The notes under the pieces: generated by a model | Databases searched by the model: none | What the model saw: only the letters and a program-made list of their open reading frames with translations | Told to the model about the DNA's origin: nothing | Program-made: the position numbers and the translations under genes | Part shown: positions 25,129 through 34,830 of the stretch, in pieces | Numbering within the stretch: the first letter of the stretch is position 1 | Layout: each line of letters opens with the position of its first letter | Origin: Mycobacterium sp. NBC_00419 | GTDB lineage: Bacteria; Actinomycetota; Actinomycetes; Mycobacteriales; Mycobacteriaceae | Length of the DNA stretch: 64,000 nucleotides | Direction: 5' to 3' | Assembly (NCBI RefSeq): GCF_036023875.1 | Contig: NZ_CP107931.1 | Location: forward strand, 310,001 to 374,000

Positions 25129-27138
25129 TCAGCTTGGGATGTTGATGAAGAGCGAATCGCCCTTCCTCTCGAGTGAGGACTCGGCCGCCATCGAAACGAC
25201 GAGAGCCGCCTGATCGTTGAGCGTGAAGGTCCCACCGCGTCGGTGTTTGCGGCGGAAGTTCTTCCACTTCTTCCACACCGCGAGCTCCGCCACCATGACC
25301 GCGTCAACCCCCGCCGCCCAGCCGGGTTCATTCATCACGTTGGCCAAGGCTCCGGCGACCTCGTACGGCACACGTGCCGTCGGCTTGTCCGCCGGCAGAC
25401 CGGCCTCTTGCCGGGTGTAGAAGTTGTTGAGCGCCTCGCACGAATACCCGATGACGAGCTGCGTATCGACCGCAGCGCTATCCAGAATCCTGAGGCGGTC
25501 GAGTAGATAGGCGCCGAGCGCGTCAGCCTCAGCGAATGCCGAAGCCTGCGCCGTGTGCATCCCGGCCCGCGTCCGCGCATAGTGATGGAACGCCGCAGGG
25601 TCCGTGAGGATGTCGGTAACCATCAGCAGGTCGGTGAGCGATACGACCCAGGTGGGACGGTTGACGTTGCCGGCCACCGCCAGACCTCCCGAGGCGAACG
25701 GGTCGATCCGCTCGAACGTGGCGATGATCGCTGTGCCGCCCGAGACGGCGTCCGGAAGGGGCTGTTTCGACTTCCCGTTCTCCGTGGGCGCGAACGTGCG
25801 GCCGCCTTCATCGAGGACGTAGGTCAGGGCGCGGTGGGTCTGGTCCAACGCCTTGCCAAGGATCGTCTCGATCTTCGAGTCAACCCGGAGCGGGGCGCCG
25901 CGCCGTCCAGGTTCGGTCAGTGCGATCGCCTTGGCTTCGACCACCAGGGGCCACTCGGACGCGACGAGAGTGTCGATCTCGCCGTGCTGGCCCGAAGCGG
26001 GATCGTAGTGCTGCGTCAAGTGCACGTTGGACACGCCGAACACCTTCTCGAGCGCACTGGCGACGAGGCGCTCGTGCGCGTCCTGGCGGTGCTTGAAGTA
26101 CTTCTGTGAGTCGAAGCCGTTGCGCTTGGGTTCCGCGGCGAGGCGGTGGTGGATGATCGCCGACATCGACCACGGGTCCGGAACGAGGTAGGTGCCGTCG
26201 TCGAGCTTGATGCAGGGGTGGGTGCGTGCCCGGTTCGAGTCGCCGGGCACGCGGAACTCTGGTTGGCAGCCGTACTCCGTCGAGAAGAACTCCAGCATCG
26301 CCGAGGCCTGTTCCACGGCGATGCCGGTGCTGGCAGCGACGTCCTCGGGCTTCCACAGCGTGATCGCATCGAACGCTCTGCGCATCGCTTCGCCCGCCTC
26401 GGGACTCGGCCCGCCGCTATTCAACGCATCGGCCATACCGTCGAGCGCCGCTGACAGCATGCGGCTAGTCGATCGCGTGTGAAGCCGAGTCGCCCGGATG
26501 ACGTCCGCGGGGTCGAAGCCGAGTCCGCTCACGTAGTAGTTGCGGTGTCGCCCGAAGACCTCCGCGTCCACTTGCTCGAGATGCACTGCGTAACCAGGCA
26601 TCCGGTCCGCCTGGTACTCCAACCGCAGCTGCTGCAGCAGCAGCTCACGTTCCGCAGCGGTGGCGCTTGCGATCTCGATGGACTCGGTGAACATGCGCAC
26701 CTGGTCGGCTTCGAAGATATCGCTAATCAGCTGACTCACCCGTTGCGTGACCTCAGCGGGGGTGTCAGCGGCGCCACCGGGATCCACGGACAGTGCGACA
26801 CCCACGAGGTATTCGATTTTCGCCGCCCACGTCGATGTGGCGTCGCCGTCGGCGAGACTCTCACCGCCGGTGAACGTGACCGCCATCGCGGGCACCGCCA
26901 CAGAGTTGATGAGCTGAGTGAGGTCGCGGCCGACCATCAGCCCGCGGAGTTCTTCGACCATAGCGGGCACATCAGCCGCATCTGCCTGGAGCGCCTCCAC
27001 GATCTCGGTCAGGATCGCGTCCCGTTCCGGCCCCGGCGGCAGGGACGTTCTCACTACTCCGGACTCGGAAGTCGCGGTCTCGTACAGCGCGTCGGAATCG
27101 AAGGGGCGAGCATGCGGGAATCCGCCGAGTCGAGGCAT
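25129..27138 (-). CDS. Large protein with a PD-(D/E)XK-type nuclease signature, possibly defence-related
   Basis: The protein is 669 aa from the ATG at 27138 (MPRLGGFPHARPFDSD); no strong ribosome site is visible. The first 250 residues are helical with no recognised domain. Near residue 370-440 a restriction-nuclease-like core appears: a helix with LEKVFGV, then GEIDTLV with D389, then VVEAKAI with E401-x-K403, and a following helix containing LDQTHRALTYV. D-x(11)-ExK after a glutamate-bearing helix is the PD-(D/E)XK layout. The C-terminal 200 residues are again unrecognised. It lies in an accessory stretch near an IS at a tRNA. Nuclease activity is an inference from motifs, and a defence or mobile-element role is an inference from context. 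Confidence 0.6.
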   Translation of the reverse strand: MPRLGGFPHARPFDSDALYETATSESGVVRTSLPPGPERDAILTEIVEALQADAADVPAMVEELRGLMVGRDLTQLINSVAVPAMAVTFTGGESLADGDATSTWAAKIEYLVGVALSVDPGGAADTPAEVTQRVSQLISDIFEADQVRMFTESIEIASATAAERELLLQQLRLEYQADRMPGYAVHLEQVDAEVFGRHRNYYVSGLGFDPADVIRATRLHTRSTSRMLSAALDGMADALNSGGPSPEAGEAMRRAFDAITLWKPEDVAASTGIAVEQASAMLEFFSTEYGCQPEFRVPGDSNRARTHPCIKLDDGTYLVPDPWSMSAIIHHRLAAEPKRNGFDSQKYFKHRQDAHERLVASALEKVFGVSNVHLTQHYDPASGQHGEIDTLVASEWPLVVEAKAIALTEPGRRGAPLRVDSKIETILGKALDQTHRALTYVLDEGGRTFAPTENGKSKQPLPDAVSGGTAIIATFERIDPFASGGLAVAGNVNRPTWVVSLTDLLMVTDILTDPAAFHHYARTRAGMHTAQASAFAEADALGAYLLDRLRILDSAAVDTQLVIGYSCEALNNFYTRQEAGLPADKPTARVPYEVAGALANVMNEPGWAAGVDAVMVAELAVWKKWKNFRRKHRRGGTFTLNDQAALVVSMAAESSLERKGDSLFINIPS

Positions 27139-27916
27139 GATGCGATCGTAGAAGTGTCGTCCGACAAGTAGATGCGGTCGGCTTCGCGGGTGTCGCTCCC
27201 CGGTCCACGACACAGCTGCGCCCCAGCCGAGATAGCCGAGATAGCCGAGGGCACAGTGCGTGCAGGTCCGATCAACCCGCGGCCACCGCACCGAGCAGCC
27301 GCTCCCTCACCCCGGCCGGCACCCCGAGCAGCGCGGCTACCTGCTCCCGCACGGACTCGAACAGGGCGCCGTCCCACATCGCGTATAGGCCCCGCGCGAT
27401 GCGACACCTATACGCGTCGCACGGCCGCTCACCGGGATCAGCTACTCGTCCGCACCCCGGGGCAGATGCACACGCACCCGGCATATGGAGGCTCCGGCTG
27501 GATCCGCGCGAGCAGTTCCCGGCACGCGGCGGCCGCCGGACCGGGCGTGCTCGGGTGTTTGGCGCGCGATCGGGCGGACGTCCACGTCGCACGCTCCGTC
27601 TCCATGGCATCTGCTCCCAGGCACTGTGGCACCCAGTTGGTCAAGCATGCCTTCTCCATGGCCGACAGCGCCCGACGCGCGCAGCCTGGAGGGCGGCAAC
27701 CCCCGGTTCACCGAGGCTGTCCAGCACTCGTCCGCCGTAGAGCCGCAGCCATCAGGCCTGAGCCTGCTCCCAAGTGCATGGTGCCCCGCATCCCGTTCAG
27801 CGGCGGACGCACCAGACCGCACCCACCCGGACTTCTGCGCACCGAAATGTACTTAACTCCAATCGGGTTCAAAATGGCGGGTCACACCATGGATCCGACC
27901 CGAGCGGAACATGAAC

Positions 27917-27940
27917 AAACCGCCTGTGAACAGGCGGTTT
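27917..27940 (-). terminator. Perfect hairpin, original terminator of tRNA-Pro
   Basis: AAACCGCCTG and CAGGCGGTTT form a perfect 10-bp stem with a 4-base loop. If the IS and one copy of its 15-bp target repeat are removed, this hairpin falls just a few bases beyond the 3' end of tRNA-Pro on the tRNA's strand. It is therefore most simply read as that tRNA's intrinsic terminator, now about 1.3 kb away. The T-run is short, as is usual in mycobacteria. Confidence 0.6.
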
Positions 27941-27942
27941 AG

Positions 27943-27957
27943 ATGTCGGGCTGACAG
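27943..27957. repeat. Left copy of the 15-bp target-site duplication of the IS481 element
   Basis: ATGTCGGGCTGACAG abuts the left end of the IS and is repeated exactly at 29260-29274 on the right side, where it forms the 3' end of tRNA-Pro. IS481-family elements make target duplications of variable length, up to about this size. Confidence 0.8.
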
Positions 27958-29258
27958 TGTGGTGTTTCAGGACATCGGAATAGGGTGTCGCAAGACATCG
28001 GAATAGGTGGATCGGCCAGTTTCAGCTGGTGTCGAAAGCGCGCCTGGTCATCACCGCTGTTCTCGTCGAGGGTCGTTCACAGTCGCAGGTCGCCCGGGAC
28101 TACGGGGTCTCCCAAGGCTGGGTCTCACGGCTACTCAAGCGCTACGCCGCCGAGGGCGAGGCGGCCTTTCAACCCCGCTCACGACGACCCCACACCAGCC
28201 CAACCCGACTACCGCAGACCACCATCGACCCCATCGTGGCGCTGCGCACCGAACTGGCGGGCAAAGGACTCGACAACGGGCCCCACACCATCGCCTGGCA
28301 CCTCGAACACCACCACCAGATGATCGTGTCGCCCGCCTCGATCAGCCGCCACCTCGCCGCGGCCGGCCTTGTCGAACCCAGCCCACACAAACGACCCAAA
28401 TCGTCCTACATCCGCTTTGCCGCCGAACAACCCAACGAACGCTGGCAAGCCGACTTCACCCACTGGTGGCTGCGCAATGGCAGCCACGTCGAAATCCTCT
28501 GCTGGCTCGACGACCACTCCCGCTACGCGCTCTCGGTCACCGCCCACCATCGCGTCACCGCCCTCATCGTGGTCACCGAATTCCGCAAAGCCCATGAACT
28601 CCATGGTGTTCCGTACTCCACCCTCACCGACAACGGCATGGTCTTCACCACCCGCTTCGCCGGCGGCAAAGGAGGACGCAACCTCTACGAAGCAGAACTA
28701 CGCCGCCTGGGCGTGCACCAGATCAACTCCACCCCCAACCACCCCACCACCTGCGGCAAGGTCGAACGCTTCCACCAAACCCTCAAAAAAGCACTCACCA
28801 GCCAACCCCGCGCCACCACCATCACCGAGCTGCAAACCCAACTCGATGCCGTCGTCGACGAATACAACCACCGCCGCCCTCATCGCTCCCTACCCCACAG
28901 AGCAACACCGGCCACCATCTACACCAACCGCCCCAAAGCCGACCCAGCAACCCGCATCGACACCCACAACCGCGTCCGCACCGACCGCGTCGACCAAGCC
29001 GGATCCATCACCCTGCGCGTCAACGGCCGCCTGCACCACATCGGCGTCGGCCGCATCCACTACCGAACCCGCGTCCTGATCCTCGTCCAAGACCTCAACA
29101 TCAGAATCATCAACGCCGCCACCGGAGAAACGCTGCGCGACTTCACCCTCGACCCCACCAGGGACTACCAACCCACCGGCGCCCCCAAAGGCCCCAAACG
29201 GAAAAAACCGCGGACCTAAAGTAGGTCCGCGGCTATTCCGATGTCCTGCGACATCACA
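27958..29258 (+). mobile_element. Complete IS481-family insertion sequence
   Basis: The element is about 1301 bp with TGT...ACA termini. The left end TGTGGTGTTTCAGGACATCGGAATAG and the inverted right end (revcomp of 29233-29258, TGTGATGTCGCAGGACATCGG...) match over about 26 bp with few differences. The left end also has a second copy of the 23-bp repeat in tandem (27962-27984 and 27985-28007). One intact transposase gene fills the interior. It is flanked by a 15-bp direct repeat with at most one extra base, so the insertion looks recent and complete. Its right side touches tRNA-Pro. Confidence 0.9.
28029..29219 (+). CDS. IS481-family transposase
   Basis: The protein is 396 aa from a GTG. The N-terminus has a helix-turn-helix (SQSQVARDYGVSQGWVSRLLKRY, about 17-39). 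The rve/DDE catalytic domain follows: D in WQADFTHWW, D in YSTLTDNGM and E in GKVERFHQTLKKAL, giving an intact catalytic triad. The C-terminal region (LRVNGRLHHIGVGRIHYRT) matches the beta-barrel tail of IS481 transposases. The frame is undamaged, so the element may still be active. Transcription runs opposite to the neighbouring tRNA. Confidence 0.92.
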   Translation: MSKARLVITAVLVEGRSQSQVARDYGVSQGWVSRLLKRYAAEGEAAFQPRSRRPHTSPTRLPQTTIDPIVALRTELAGKGLDNGPHTIAWHLEHHHQMIVSPASISRHLAAAGLVEPSPHKRPKSSYIRFAAEQPNERWQADFTHWWLRNGSHVEILCWLDDHSRYALSVTAHHRVTALIVVTEFRKAHELHGVPYSTLTDNGMVFTTRFAGGKGGRNLYEAELRRLGVHQINSTPNHPTTCGKVERFHQTLKKALTSQPRATTITELQTQLDAVVDEYNHRRPHRSLPHRATPATIYTNRPKADPATRIDTHNRVRTDRVDQAGSITLRVNGRLHHIGVGRIHYRTRVLILVQDLNIRIINAATGETLRDFTLDPTRDYQPTGAPKGPKRKKPRT

Positions 29259-29262
29259 AATG

Positions 29263-29336
<74 letters not shown>

Positions 29337-29416
29337 CGGCGCTGCCGGGATCGCCGGCAGCAGGACGAAAGACTACCGCAAGCCCACCCGCAGACCCGAA
29401 TCCGGGCACCGGTGTC

Positions 29417-30199
29417 TCATACCGACAGCAGCCGGTAGAGCCCAATGAGGCCGACCACCACGATCACCGCCCGCAGCACGTTCGGCGAGAGCCGCCGCCC
29501 GTAGTGCGCACCGAGCCACCCGCCGATCAGCGAGCCCAGCGCGATCAGCCCGGCTGCCGCCCAGCTGATCCGGTCGAACGCCACCACCGTGTAAGCGACC
29601 GCGGCGACGATGTTCACCAACAGCGACAGCAGGTTCTTGGCCGCGTTCATCCGCTGCATGTCCTCGGGCAACAGCGCCCCCATCACACCCATCAGCAAGA
29701 TGCCCTGCGCGGCGGTGAAGTACCCGCCGTAGACACCCACCGCGAACGTCCCGGCCACCAGGGCGGTCATCCGCGCCGCCGAGACGTGCTCGACCGAGCG
29801 GCCCGCCTGCTCGGCGCGCCGGCGCGCATAGGCCTGGATCCGCGGACCGAGGACCACCAGAACCAGCGCGCCGATCAGCAGCACCGGCACCACCTGGATG
29901 AAGACCTTCTCCGGCAGATGCAGCAGCAGGTACGCACCGACACCCGCACCGGTCAGCGAAGCCGGGATCTGCCAGCGCAGCCGGGACCACTGCCCGGTCA
30001 GCTCCCGGCGATACCCCCAGGTGCCCGACACCCCACCGGCGACCAACCCGATCGCATTGGACATCGTCGCCGTCACCGGCGGATAGCCCAGCGTCACCAG
30101 GGTCGGGAAGGTGATCAACGTGCCGGAGCCGACGAGCGAGTTGATCGCACCCGCCCCCATACCGGCCAGGGCGATCAGGATCATGTGGGCCACGGACAC
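29417..30199 (-). CDS. TauE/SafE (TSUP) family membrane exporter
   Basis: The protein is 260 aa with a GTG start and about eight hydrophobic helices arranged as two related halves. The first half has GAGAINSLVGSGTLITFPTLV (about 16-36), the second AVGVYGGYFTAAQGILLMG, both signatures of the DUF81/TSUP family. Members export sulfite, sulfoacetate or other organic anions. No sulfur-metabolism gene is adjacent, so the substrate is open. It is divergent from the nitroreductase. Confidence 0.85.
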   Translation of the reverse strand: MSVAHMILIALAGMGAGAINSLVGSGTLITFPTLVTLGYPPVTATMSNAIGLVAGGVSGTWGYRRELTGQWSRLRWQIPASLTGAGVGAYLLLHLPEKVFIQVVPVLLIGALVLVVLGPRIQAYARRRAEQAGRSVEHVSAARMTALVAGTFAVGVYGGYFTAAQGILLMGVMGALLPEDMQRMNAAKNLLSLLVNIVAAVAYTVVAFDRISWAAAGLIALGSLIGGWLGAHYGRRLSPNVLRAVIVVVGLIGLYRLLSV

Positions 30200-30298
30200 C
30201 CGACAACCCTATGGGCCACACCTGCCCGCCCCGAACCTCACCCCGGCGAAGCCTGCGAAAGCTGTTCGCGCCCAACCAACACCCGTAGCCTCGACACC

Positions 30299-30994
30299 AT
30301 GAGCGACTCCCCCAACCCCGTGCCGACCACCGACGACGCACTCGCCGCCCTCGACATGCCCCTGCTCGAAGCGATGATGACCCAGCGCGCGGTGCGCCGC
30401 GTGCGCCCCGATCCGGTCGACGACGCCATCGTCCTGAAATGCATCGAACTCGCGCTGCGCGCCCCCACCGGGTCCAACGGCCAGAACTGGGAGTTCATCG
30501 TCGTCAAGGACCAGCACACCAAAGACCAACTCGCCAAGCGCTATCGCCAGCCGTGGGCTATCTACCACAAGATCGGCCAGCGCAAGATTGCCGGCGACGA
30601 GTCGATGCAGAAGATCATGCGGGCCGTGCAGTGGCAGGTGGAGCACTTCAGCGAGATACCGGTGCTGGTCATCCCGTGCCTGCGCGGCGGCCGGCCGCCC
30701 TATGTGCCGGAACCGTTCGTCGCCGAGACGTCGTTCTTCGGCTCCATCTACCCGAGCGTGCAGAACCTTCTGCTGGCCGCCCGCGCAATGGGCCTGGGGG
30801 CGTCGCTGATCACCATGCCGCTGTGGAACCTGACCTCGGCCCGCAAGATCCTGGGCCTACCGCTGAACGTCACCCCGGTGTGTGTGGTGCCACTCGGCTG
30901 GCCCAAGGGCCGCTACGGACCGACCACGCGCAAACCCGTCGAACAGGTGGTGCACCTCGACAGCTACGGAAAACGGGCCTGGCTCAACGCCTAA
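30299..30994 (+). CDS. Nitroreductase-family flavoprotein
   Basis: The protein is 231 aa from the ATG at 30299. The FMN-binding start MMTQRAVRRVRPDPV (about 26-40), followed by APTGSNGQNWEFIVV (about 53-68), and a later SVQNLLLAARAMGLGASL match the nitroreductase family. These enzymes reduce nitro groups, quinones or enones with NAD(P)H. The gene is monocistronic, convergent with a small secreted protein 5 nt away. Physiological substrate unknown. Confidence 0.85.
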   Translation: MSDSPNPVPTTDDALAALDMPLLEAMMTQRAVRRVRPDPVDDAIVLKCIELALRAPTGSNGQNWEFIVVKDQHTKDQLAKRYRQPWAIYHKIGQRKIAGDESMQKIMRAVQWQVEHFSEIPVLVIPCLRGGRPPYVPEPFVAETSFFGSIYPSVQNLLLAARAMGLGASLITMPLWNLTSARKILGLPLNVTPVCVVPLGWPKGRYGPTTRKPVEQVVHLDSYGKRAWLNA

Positions 30995-30998
30995 CGGC

Positions 30999-31268
30999 TC
31001 AGCCGTGGCCGTGTGCCCCACCGCCACCGCCGCTACCGCCGCCCGGATGCGCATTCCATCCTGGCTCGGCGACTTCGGCTTCGGTCAGGTTGTCTGAGGT
31101 ATCCGGGAGGATGGTGGGAGCACAGTCCATCGAGAAGCTGTCCTCCTGATCGGTCTCCTGGCAGGCCAGCACATGCGGCGCGGGCGCAGAGAACACCTCG
31201 GCCACGACCACACCGGCGGGAACCCCCGCGAGAACCAGGGCAGCAATGCCCGCCACAGCAAACCTCAT
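30999..31268 (-). CDS. Small secreted protein
   Basis: The protein is 89 aa. A signal peptide covers about 1-24 (VVVAEVFS). The short mature part has two cysteines (VLACQETD and SMDCAPT), acidic residues and a Gly/His-rich tail (GGGSGGGGGAHGHG) that could bind metal. It lies 49 nt downstream of der on the same strand, so it may be in the der operon. Conserved small exported proteins of this shape are frequent in mycobacteria; function unknown. Confidence 0.65.
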   Translation of the reverse strand: MRFAVAGIAALVLAGVPAGVVVAEVFSAPAPHVLACQETDQEDSFSMDCAPTILPDTSDNLTEAEVAEPGWNAHPGGGSGGGGGAHGHG

Positions 31269-31317
31269 ATTGGCAATCTACTGTGCGATCGCCACCAGAA
31301 CCCTCCGAACGGGTGAT

Positions 31318-32724
31318 TCAGCGCGGCTTGAGCTTGCGCTTCTCCCGAACCCGCACGTTGACGCGGATCGGGCTGCCCTCGAAACCGAACGTCTCGCGCA
31401 GCCGGCGCTCCAGGAATCGCCGGTAGCCGGCCTCCAGGAAACCTGTCGTGAACAGCACGAACGTCGGCGGCCGCGCGGTGGCCTGGGTGGCGAACAGGAT
31501 CCGGGGCTGCTTGCCGCCGCGTACCGGCGGCGGGTTGGCGGCGATGATCTCCTTGACCCAGGTGTTGAGCTGGCCGGTCGAGATGCGCTTGTCCCACGAC
31601 TCCAGCGCGGTCTCCATCGCCGGCACCAGCTTCTGCACCGACCGGCCGGTCATCGCCGAGATGTTCACCCGCGGCGCCCACTGCAACTGCGCCAACTGCA
31701 GGTCGATCTCCCGGTCCAGCAGCCAGCGCCGGTCCTCGTCGACCAGATCCCATTTGTTGAACGCCAGCACCAGCGCGCGGCCCGCTTCGATCACCATCGT
31801 CAGCACCCGCTGGTCCTGCTCGGTCAGCGGCTGCGACGCGTCGACCAACACCACCACCACTTCGGCGGAGTCGATCGCGCTGTGCGTGCGCACCGAGGCG
31901 TAGAACTCGTGCCCGCTGGCCTGACCGACCTTGCGGCGTAGCCCGGCAGTGTCGACGAAACGCCATATCCTGCCGTCTAATTCGATCAGCGAGTCCACCG
32001 GATCGACGGTGGTTCCGGCGACGTCGTGCACCACTGAGCGTTGCGCGCCGGCCAGACGGTTGAGCAACGAACTCTTGCCGACGTTGGGCTTGCCGACCAG
32101 CGCCACCCGGCGCGGACCGCCCGGGGCGGCAGCGACTTCGGAGGCCTCGGGCAGCGCTTCGAGGACGTCGTCGAGAAGGTCGGCCACCCCGCGGCCGTGC
32201 ATGGCGCTGATGCCGTGCGGCTCGCCGAGTCCCAGCGACCACAGCGCGGCGGCCTCGGCTTCCATCTTCTCGTTGTCGACCTTGTTGGCCGCCAGGAAAA
32301 CCGGCTTGCCGGAGCGGCGCAGGATCCTGACCGCCGCCTCGTCACCCGTGGTGGCGCCGACGACCGCGTCGACGACGAAGATGATCGCGTCGGCGGTCTG
32401 CATCGCCACCGAGGCCTGCTCGGCCACCAACTGCTGAAGGCCCTTGGCATCGGGCTCCCACCCGCCGGTGTCCTGCACGACGAAACGCCGCCCGGTCCAG
32501 GATGCGTCGTAGGACACCCGGTCACGGGTCACTCCGGGAATGTCCTGGACGACAGCTTCGCGCCGGCCCAGGATCCGGTTCACCAGCGTCGACTTGCCGA
32601 CGTTGGGCCTGCCGATCACCGCAACCACCGGTGGCGGGCCGCCGCCCTCGTTGGAGTCCTCGTCGAAACCGTCCTCGCCGACTTCCCATTCACTCTCGTC
32701 GGTCCACGTGCCGTCCTGGGTCAT
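31318..32724 (-). CDS. der: GTPase Der (EngA), ribosome assembly factor
   Basis: The protein is 468 aa with two tandem GTPase domains: P-loops GRPNVGKS (about 38-45) and GKPNVGKS (near 208), DTGGW and DTAGL switch II motifs, NKVD and NKWD specificity motifs, and a C-terminal KH-like domain. An acidic N-terminal extension of about 30 residues is typical of actinobacteria. Der assists late 50S assembly. Its start overlaps the cmk stop by 4 nt (ATGA type), so the two are translationally coupled, as in M. tuberculosis (Rv1713/Rv1712). Confidence 0.95.
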   Translation of the reverse strand: MTQDGTWTDESEWEVGEDGFDEDSNEGGGPPPVVAVIGRPNVGKSTLVNRILGRREAVVQDIPGVTRDRVSYDASWTGRRFVVQDTGGWEPDAKGLQQLVAEQASVAMQTADAIIFVVDAVVGATTGDEAAVRILRRSGKPVFLAANKVDNEKMEAEAAALWSLGLGEPHGISAMHGRGVADLLDDVLEALPEASEVAAAPGGPRRVALVGKPNVGKSSLLNRLAGAQRSVVHDVAGTTVDPVDSLIELDGRIWRFVDTAGLRRKVGQASGHEFYASVRTHSAIDSAEVVVVLVDASQPLTEQDQRVLTMVIEAGRALVLAFNKWDLVDEDRRWLLDREIDLQLAQLQWAPRVNISAMTGRSVQKLVPAMETALESWDKRISTGQLNTWVKEIIAANPPPVRGGKQPRILFATQATARPPTFVLFTTGFLEAGYRRFLERRLRETFGFEGSPIRVNVRVREKRKLKPR

Positions 32725-33401
32725 CGCATCGCTCCGCTTCGCTGTTCGACCAGCTCAACGAGGTGGGTTACCACCTCGGACTGGGTCATGTCACTGGTGT
32801 CGACGATCAGCGCATCCTCGGCGGGCCTAAGCGGCGACACCGCGCGGGTGGAGTCCAGGTGGTCGCGGCGGCGCACATCGGCCAACACGGTCTCATAGTC
32901 GTCGGCCAGGCCGGCCCCGACGTTCTGTTCGTTGCGCCGCCGGGCCCGGGTCTCGGCCGAGGCGGTGAGGAAGATCTTCACGTCCGCATCGGGCAGCACG
33001 ACGGTGCCGATGTCACGGCCTTCGACCACGACACTGTCGGCGCCGCTGGCCAGTTCACGTTGCAACGCCACCAGTCGTTCCCGCACCTGCGGCACCGCCG
33101 ACACCGCGGACACCGCGCGGGTCACCGCATCACCGCGGATCTCGGCCGAAACATCCTCGGCGCCAAGGTAAGCACGATCGACCTCGGGGTCGTATCCCAC
33201 CGACAGCGGCACGTCGGAGGCCGCGGCGATCGCTACGGGGTCCTGGAGGTCGACCGCGTCCCGCAGCATCGCCAGCGTCACAATCCGGTACATCGCCCCC
33301 GTGTCGAGGTAGCGGGCACCCAGGGCGCGCGCCAAACCCCTTGACACCGAGGACTTTCCGGTACCGGCTGGCCCGTCGACCGCCACCACCACAGGACTCA
33401 C
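32721..33401 (-). CDS. cmk: Cytidylate kinase
   Basis: The protein is 226 aa with a GTG start. The P-loop GPAGTGKSS (about 10-18) and the central [20 protein letters not shown] segment identify the (d)CMP kinase family. It phosphorylates CMP/dCMP with ATP for nucleotide and nucleic-acid synthesis. It overlaps both neighbours by 4 nt (rluB upstream, der downstream), indicating tight translational coupling. Confidence 0.93.
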   Translation of the reverse strand: MSPVVVAVDGPAGTGKSSVSRGLARALGARYLDTGAMYRIVTLAMLRDAVDLQDPVAIAAASDVPLSVGYDPEVDRAYLGAEDVSAEIRGDAVTRAVSAVSAVPQVRERLVALQRELASGADSVVVEGRDIGTVVLPDADVKIFLTASAETRARRRNEQNVGAGLADDYETVLADVRRRDHLDSTRAVSPLRPAEDALIVDTSDMTQSEVVTHLVELVEQRSGAMR

Positions 33402-34141
33402 AGACCGACCGCCTTGTACAGATCGCCGACTTCCTTGCGGGTCAGCGCCCGCAGGCTGCCCGGCCGCTGATCGCCGAGCGTGACCGAGCCGAGCTCGGTG
33501 CGCACCAGCGACTCCACCGGATACCCCACCTCCGCCAGCAGTCGGCGCACTAGCCGCTTGCGGCCTTCGTGCAGCGTCAGCCGCACCAGCGTCTTACCGG
33601 GCACCGCATCGACCACCGCGAAGTCGTCGACGGACGCCGGGCCGTCCTCGAGTGCGACTCCAGCGCGCAGGGCCTTACCCAAACCCCTTGGCACCGAACC
33701 AGTCACGGTCGCCAGATAGGTCTTGGGCACCTCGTAGGACGGGTGCATCAGCCGGTGTGCCAATTCACCGTCGTTGGTCAGCAGCAGCAGCCCCTCGGTG
33801 TCGGCATCCAGGCGCCCGACGTGGAAGAGCTTCTTGTTGCCACGCACCCGGTGCTCGACCAGATCACCGATACACGGGCGGCCCCGGTCGTCGGACATCG
33901 TCGAGTGCATCCCCAACGGCTTGTTGAGCGCCAGGTACACCATGGAGTCGTCGAGCACGACCCGGGCACCGTCCACCCGGATCTCGGCGCTGTCGGTGTC
34001 CACCCGGGTGCCCAACTCGGTGACGATTCGCCCGTCGACTTCGACGCGGCCGTCGAGGATCATCCGCTCGGCGACCCGACGCGACGCAATTCCGGCCTGC
34101 GACAACACTTTCTGCAGCCGTACGCCCTCGGTGTCAGCCAT
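33398..34141 (-). CDS. rluB: 23S rRNA pseudouridine synthase, RluB/RsuA type
   Basis: The protein is 247 aa from the ATG at 34141 ([17 protein letters not shown]). The N-terminal S4 domain (about 8-65) precedes the RsuA/RluB catalytic domain with the motif [17 protein letters not shown] (catalytic Asp) and the later [11 protein letters not shown] segment. It is expected to convert a uridine to pseudouridine in 23S rRNA helix 89 or nearby. It overlaps scpB by 8 nt. Homologue of Rv1711; RluB rather than RsuA by genome position. Confidence 0.88.
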   Translation of the reverse strand: MADTEGVRLQKVLSQAGIASRRVAERMILDGRVEVDGRIVTELGTRVDTDSAEIRVDGARVVLDDSMVYLALNKPLGMHSTMSDDRGRPCIGDLVEHRVRGNKKLFHVGRLDADTEGLLLLTNDGELAHRLMHPSYEVPKTYLATVTGSVPRGLGKALRAGVALEDGPASVDDFAVVDAVPGKTLVRLTLHEGRKRLVRRLLAEVGYPVESLVRTELGSVTLGDQRPGSLRALTRKEVGDLYKAVGL

Positions 34142-34823
34142 CGGTGTCCACATCGAATGCAATGCGCTCGCCATTGGACTGCCCGACGCCGGCGAGCTTG
34201 GCGAAGCGAGGCTCACTGTCCAGGGTTTCACTCAAATCGTCGATCACATCCACATCCGGTAGCAGCGGGGCGATATCGGGCAGGTCGGTCAGCGAGCTCA
34301 GGCCCAGGCGCTCCAGGAACAGCTCGGTGGTGGCGAACGTCGTCGCACCGCTGTCCTCGTCGGCCCCCGCCTCGGTGATCAGCCCGCGCGCGACCAATGT
34401 CCGTATCACCGCGTCGACGTTGACCCCACGCACGGCGCTGACCCGCGCCCGCGTCACCGGCTGCCGGTAGGCCACCACCGCGAGCGTCTCCAGCGCGGCA
34501 CGCGTCAGCTTCGAGCGTGACCCGTCGAGCAGCAGCCGCTCCACAAAGGGGGCGTATCGCGCGCGGGTGTACAGCCGCCAGCCGCCGCCAGCCTCACGCA
34601 GGTCGAACCCACTGTCGCGCTCGGCCAGCTCGGCGGCCATCGCGGCGAGTTTCGCACTGATACGGTCCAGCGGCTCCTCGGTCACCGAAGCCAGGGTCTG
34701 GGCGCTGACCGGGGTGTCGACGACCAACAACAGTGCCTCGAGCACCCGGGTCAACTCGTCGTCGTCCAATTCGGCATTGGCGACGTCGATACCCGGGTCT
34801 AGATCGGGTACTTCGTCGGTCAT
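34134..34823 (-). CDS. scpB: Segregation and condensation protein B
   Basis: The protein is 229 aa from the ATG at 34823. The fold is two winged helices: VLEALLLVVDTPVS near 25, LTRAALETLAVVAYRQPVTRA with VRGVNVDAVIRTLVARGLI near 105-150, the characteristic ScpB signature. ScpB pairs with ScpA as accessory subunits of the SMC condensin complex. The gene follows scpA after 7 nt and overlaps rluB at its end. An upstream in-frame ATG at 34868 lies within scpA and is less likely. Confidence 0.92.
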   Translation of the reverse strand: MTDEVPDLDPGIDVANAELDDDELTRVLEALLLVVDTPVSAQTLASVTEEPLDRISAKLAAMAAELAERDSGFDLREAGGGWRLYTRARYAPFVERLLLDGSRSKLTRAALETLAVVAYRQPVTRARVSAVRGVNVDAVIRTLVARGLITEAGADEDSGATTFATTELFLERLGLSSLTDLPDIAPLLPDVDVIDDLSETLDSEPRFAKLAGVGQSNGERIAFDVDTDG

Positions 34824-34830
34824 GATGGCT

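Larger units (their letters stand above)
27139..27957. other. About 820 bp without a convincing gene
   Basis: Open frames here are short or Arg/Pro-rich and overlap each other. The most protein-like traces are on the minus strand: MWDGALFESVREQVAALLGV ending at 27274, and in another frame a stretch around 27,440-27,620 with ELLARIQPEPPYAGCVC. They could be pieces of one frameshifted, decayed accessory gene. The right end holds a perfect hairpin (27917-27940) and one copy of the IS target repeat. Confidence 0.4.

Noticed and set aside
27172..27942. Plus-strand frame of 256 codons left of the IS.
   Set aside because: Arg/Pro/Ala-rich composition without hydrophobic core or ribosome site.
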